NCBI GenBank assembly: GCA_030432015.1
Contig: JAUIHJ010000419.1
Span: forward strand, 1 to 7,478
DNA length: 7,478 nucleotides
Direction of reading: 5' to 3'
Source of the DNA: a bacterium
GTDB lineage: Bacteria; Planctomycetota; Planctomycetia; Pirellulales; Pirellulaceae
Part shown: piece by piece, positions 6,500 through 7,478 of the stretch
Layout: each line of letters opens with the position of its first letter
Position numbering within the stretch: the stretch's first letter is position 1
The notes under the pieces: generated by a model
Database searches by the model: none
What the model was told of the DNA's origin: nothing
Seen by the model: the letters and a program-made list of their open reading frames with translations, nothing else
Translations under genes and position numbers: made by a program

Positions 6500-7291
6500 A
6501 TGATTTTTCATGACATGCGTAACTTCCGACTGGCACTCATCGCGTTGGCCCTGACCGCGGTCGTCACATCGACCGCCGAAGCGGAGGTGGGCGTCGGCGC
6601 ACAGCCGATTGAGGGCGCCGAGTTGATTTTTGATGGGTCACGGAAAATGCTGGATGCGAAATGGCAATACTGGGATGGCCCGCGGTTCAGTTCGGCACCG
6701 CCGATCAAATGGAAAATCGTTGACGACCCGGTCGATTCGGGCACGGTCCTGATGACCGACGACCCGGCGGCGGCGGGAGGTAAGTACGGTACGGCAGATG
6801 TCGTCACCAAGAAGAAGTACCGCGACTTCCGCTTGCACATTGAGTTCCTGGTGATGCGGAAGGGGGGCAACAGTGGCGTCTATCTGCAAAACCGATATGA
6901 AATCCAAGTCCTTGATGGCGACAAGACCAAGCACGGCATGGGCGCGGTCATCAACGAAACGCCATCGCCCTATCACGCCTATTTGGGCGTCGGAAAATGG
7001 AACGCGTACGATATCACGTTTCGTGCGGCGCGATTTGAAAATGGTCAACGGACAGAGAAAGCCCAGGTTTCGATGTACTTCAACGGCACGAAGGTCCATT
7101 CCAACCAGACCATTTCGCAGGTCTGGGGCGGCAAATTCTCCGGCATCGACGGCGGCAATGATGGTGGAAAAGGTATCACGGACGTGCCTGGCGGCTTGAA
7201 ACTTCAGTGCGAGGGGCACGACGTGCGGTATCGCAATATCTGGATCAAGGAATTGGATCTGGTCGAAGCGGATACCGAATTCACCGACTGA
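6500..7291 (+). CDS. Secreted DUF1080 (3-keto-disaccharide hydrolase-type) protein
   Basis: A 263-residue exported protein with one DUF1080 domain, a concanavalin/LamG-like beta-sandwich family that databases label 3-keto-disaccharide hydrolase and that is abundant in Planctomycetota. A signal peptide is visible: MRNFR, hydrophobic LALIALALTAVVTS, then AEA with cleavage expected after Ala28. Domain hallmarks are ELIFDGS (41-47), WKIVDD (71-76), KKKYRDFRLHIEFLV (104-118), GGNSGVYLQNRYEIQVLD (122-139), GKWNAYDITFRAARFENG (165-182), FNGTKVH (194-200) and the terminal LQCEGHDVRYRNIWIKEL (235-252). The spacer at about 209-231 is glycine-rich and longer than the simple GP-type turn I associate with the family. 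The start rests on AAGGA 7 nt upstream. It is the third gene of the cluster, 43 nt after the hydrolase, and ends in a hairpin overlapping its stop codon. Family assignment is strong; a glycoside-related role is family-based inference, and no catalytic residue can be assigned. Confidence 0.93.
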   Translation: MIFHDMRNFRLALIALALTAVVTSTAEAEVGVGAQPIEGAELIFDGSRKMLDAKWQYWDGPRFSSAPPIKWKIVDDPVDSGTVLMTDDPAAAGGKYGTADVVTKKKYRDFRLHIEFLVMRKGGNSGVYLQNRYEIQVLDGDKTKHGMGAVINETPSPYHAYLGVGKWNAYDITFRAARFENGQRTEKAQVSMYFNGTKVHSNQTISQVWGGKFSGIDGGNDGGKGITDVPGGLKLQCEGHDVRYRNIWIKELDLVEADTEFTD

Positions 7292-7297
7292 ATTCGG
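7275..7297. terminator. Perfect 9-bp inverted repeat at convergent gene ends
   Basis: CCGAATTCA (7275-7283) pairs perfectly with TGAATTCGG (7289-7297) across a 5-nt loop, and the right arm includes the DUF1080 stop codon (7289-7291). The next gene converges and ends at 7308, so a hairpin here could stop transcripts from both sides. Neither strand has a T-run after the stem, so it is not a canonical intrinsic terminator. A competing 7-bp pairing, TGAATTC (7289-7295) with GAATTCA (7304-7310), shares the right arm. Confidence 0.45.
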
Positions 7298-7307
7298 ATG
7301 ACGGAAT

Positions 7308-7478
7308 TCATTCCGCAGCATGATCTGGGTCGGCCACCTTGGCTGACTCGCTGGCAGTGCCGTCGTCGTCGTCAATCGCATCGGCGGCGATTTGGCACTC
7401 AATCGCGGCGATTCTTCGCCGCAAGTAACGGGCTTCGCTTTCCGTTTCGGCAAGCTGCTCGCGCAGCAACTCGACCTG
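7308..7478 (-). CDS. C-terminal fragment of an unidentified coiled-coil protein
   Basis: The minus strand carries an open frame from the window edge to a TGA at 7310-7308: 56 residues, with the N-terminus lying beyond the right edge. The first part, QVELLREQLAETESEARYLR followed by RRIAAIECQI, is charged and heptad-like, typical of a coiled coil. It is followed by an acidic tail with four consecutive aspartates and a polar end (TASESAKVADPDHAAE). Codon use with G or C at third positions fits the neighbouring genes and supports real coding. It converges on the DUF1080 gene with 16 nt between stops. I do not recognise the family; too little is visible to propose a function. Confidence 0.65.
   Translation of the reverse strand, partial: QVELLREQLAETESEARYLRRRIAAIECQIAADAIDDDDGTASESAKVADPDHAAE

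Noticed and set aside
6638..7453. 271-codon minus-strand frame opposite DUF1080 and the right-edge gene
   Set aside because: It is antisense to DUF1080 and in a different frame from the better-supported coiled-coil fragment ending at 7308.

Overview
The window looks like a piece of a Planctomycetota chromosome, most likely a Pirellulales-type member. The basis is gene content: two DUF1501 proteins with twin-arginine-like leaders, a secreted DUF1080 protein, a secreted alpha/beta hydrolase and a transmembrane Hanks-type Ser/Thr kinase, all in moderately GC-rich DNA. This combination is characteristic of that phylum, but no rRNA or other phylogenetic marker is present, so the assignment is inference.

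Layout from left to right. (1) Minus strand, 1-1364: a DUF1501 protein that runs off the left edge and lacks roughly its last 50-60 residues. (2) Minus strand, 1488-3884: a 798-residue single-pass membrane protein that joins an intact cytoplasmic Ser/Thr kinase to an extracytoplasmic domain closely resembling the urea/amide-binding proteins UrtA, FmdD and AmiC. It lies 123 nt upstream of gene 1 on the same strand. (3) 3885-4156: a divergent intergenic region. It has a clear extended -10 promoter towards the right, a weaker candidate towards the left, and short palindromes between them. (4) Plus strand, 4157-7291: a tight three-gene cluster made of a second DUF1501 protein, an acetyl-xylan-esterase-like alpha/beta hydrolase and a DUF1080 protein. 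Gaps are 62 and 43 nt and every product carries an export signal. (5) 7275-7310: a perfect 9-bp inverted repeat straddling the convergent gene ends. (6) Minus strand, 7308-7478: the C-terminal 56 residues of an unidentified coiled-coil protein.

The most notable gene is the kinase/solute-binding fusion. Its sequence predicts a one-protein receptor kinase that would read urea, a short amide or a similar small nitrogen compound outside the membrane and signal by phosphorylation inside. No urea transporter, urease or amidase gene is visible nearby, so the binding domain is more likely a sensor than a transport component. The right-hand cluster looks like an exported hydrolytic set, probably acting on complex carbohydrate. 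Whether the kinase affects the divergent cluster is not shown by sequence and is only a hypothesis from the shared 272-nt intergenic region.

No tRNA, rRNA, CRISPR array, insertion sequence or prophage signature was recognised.
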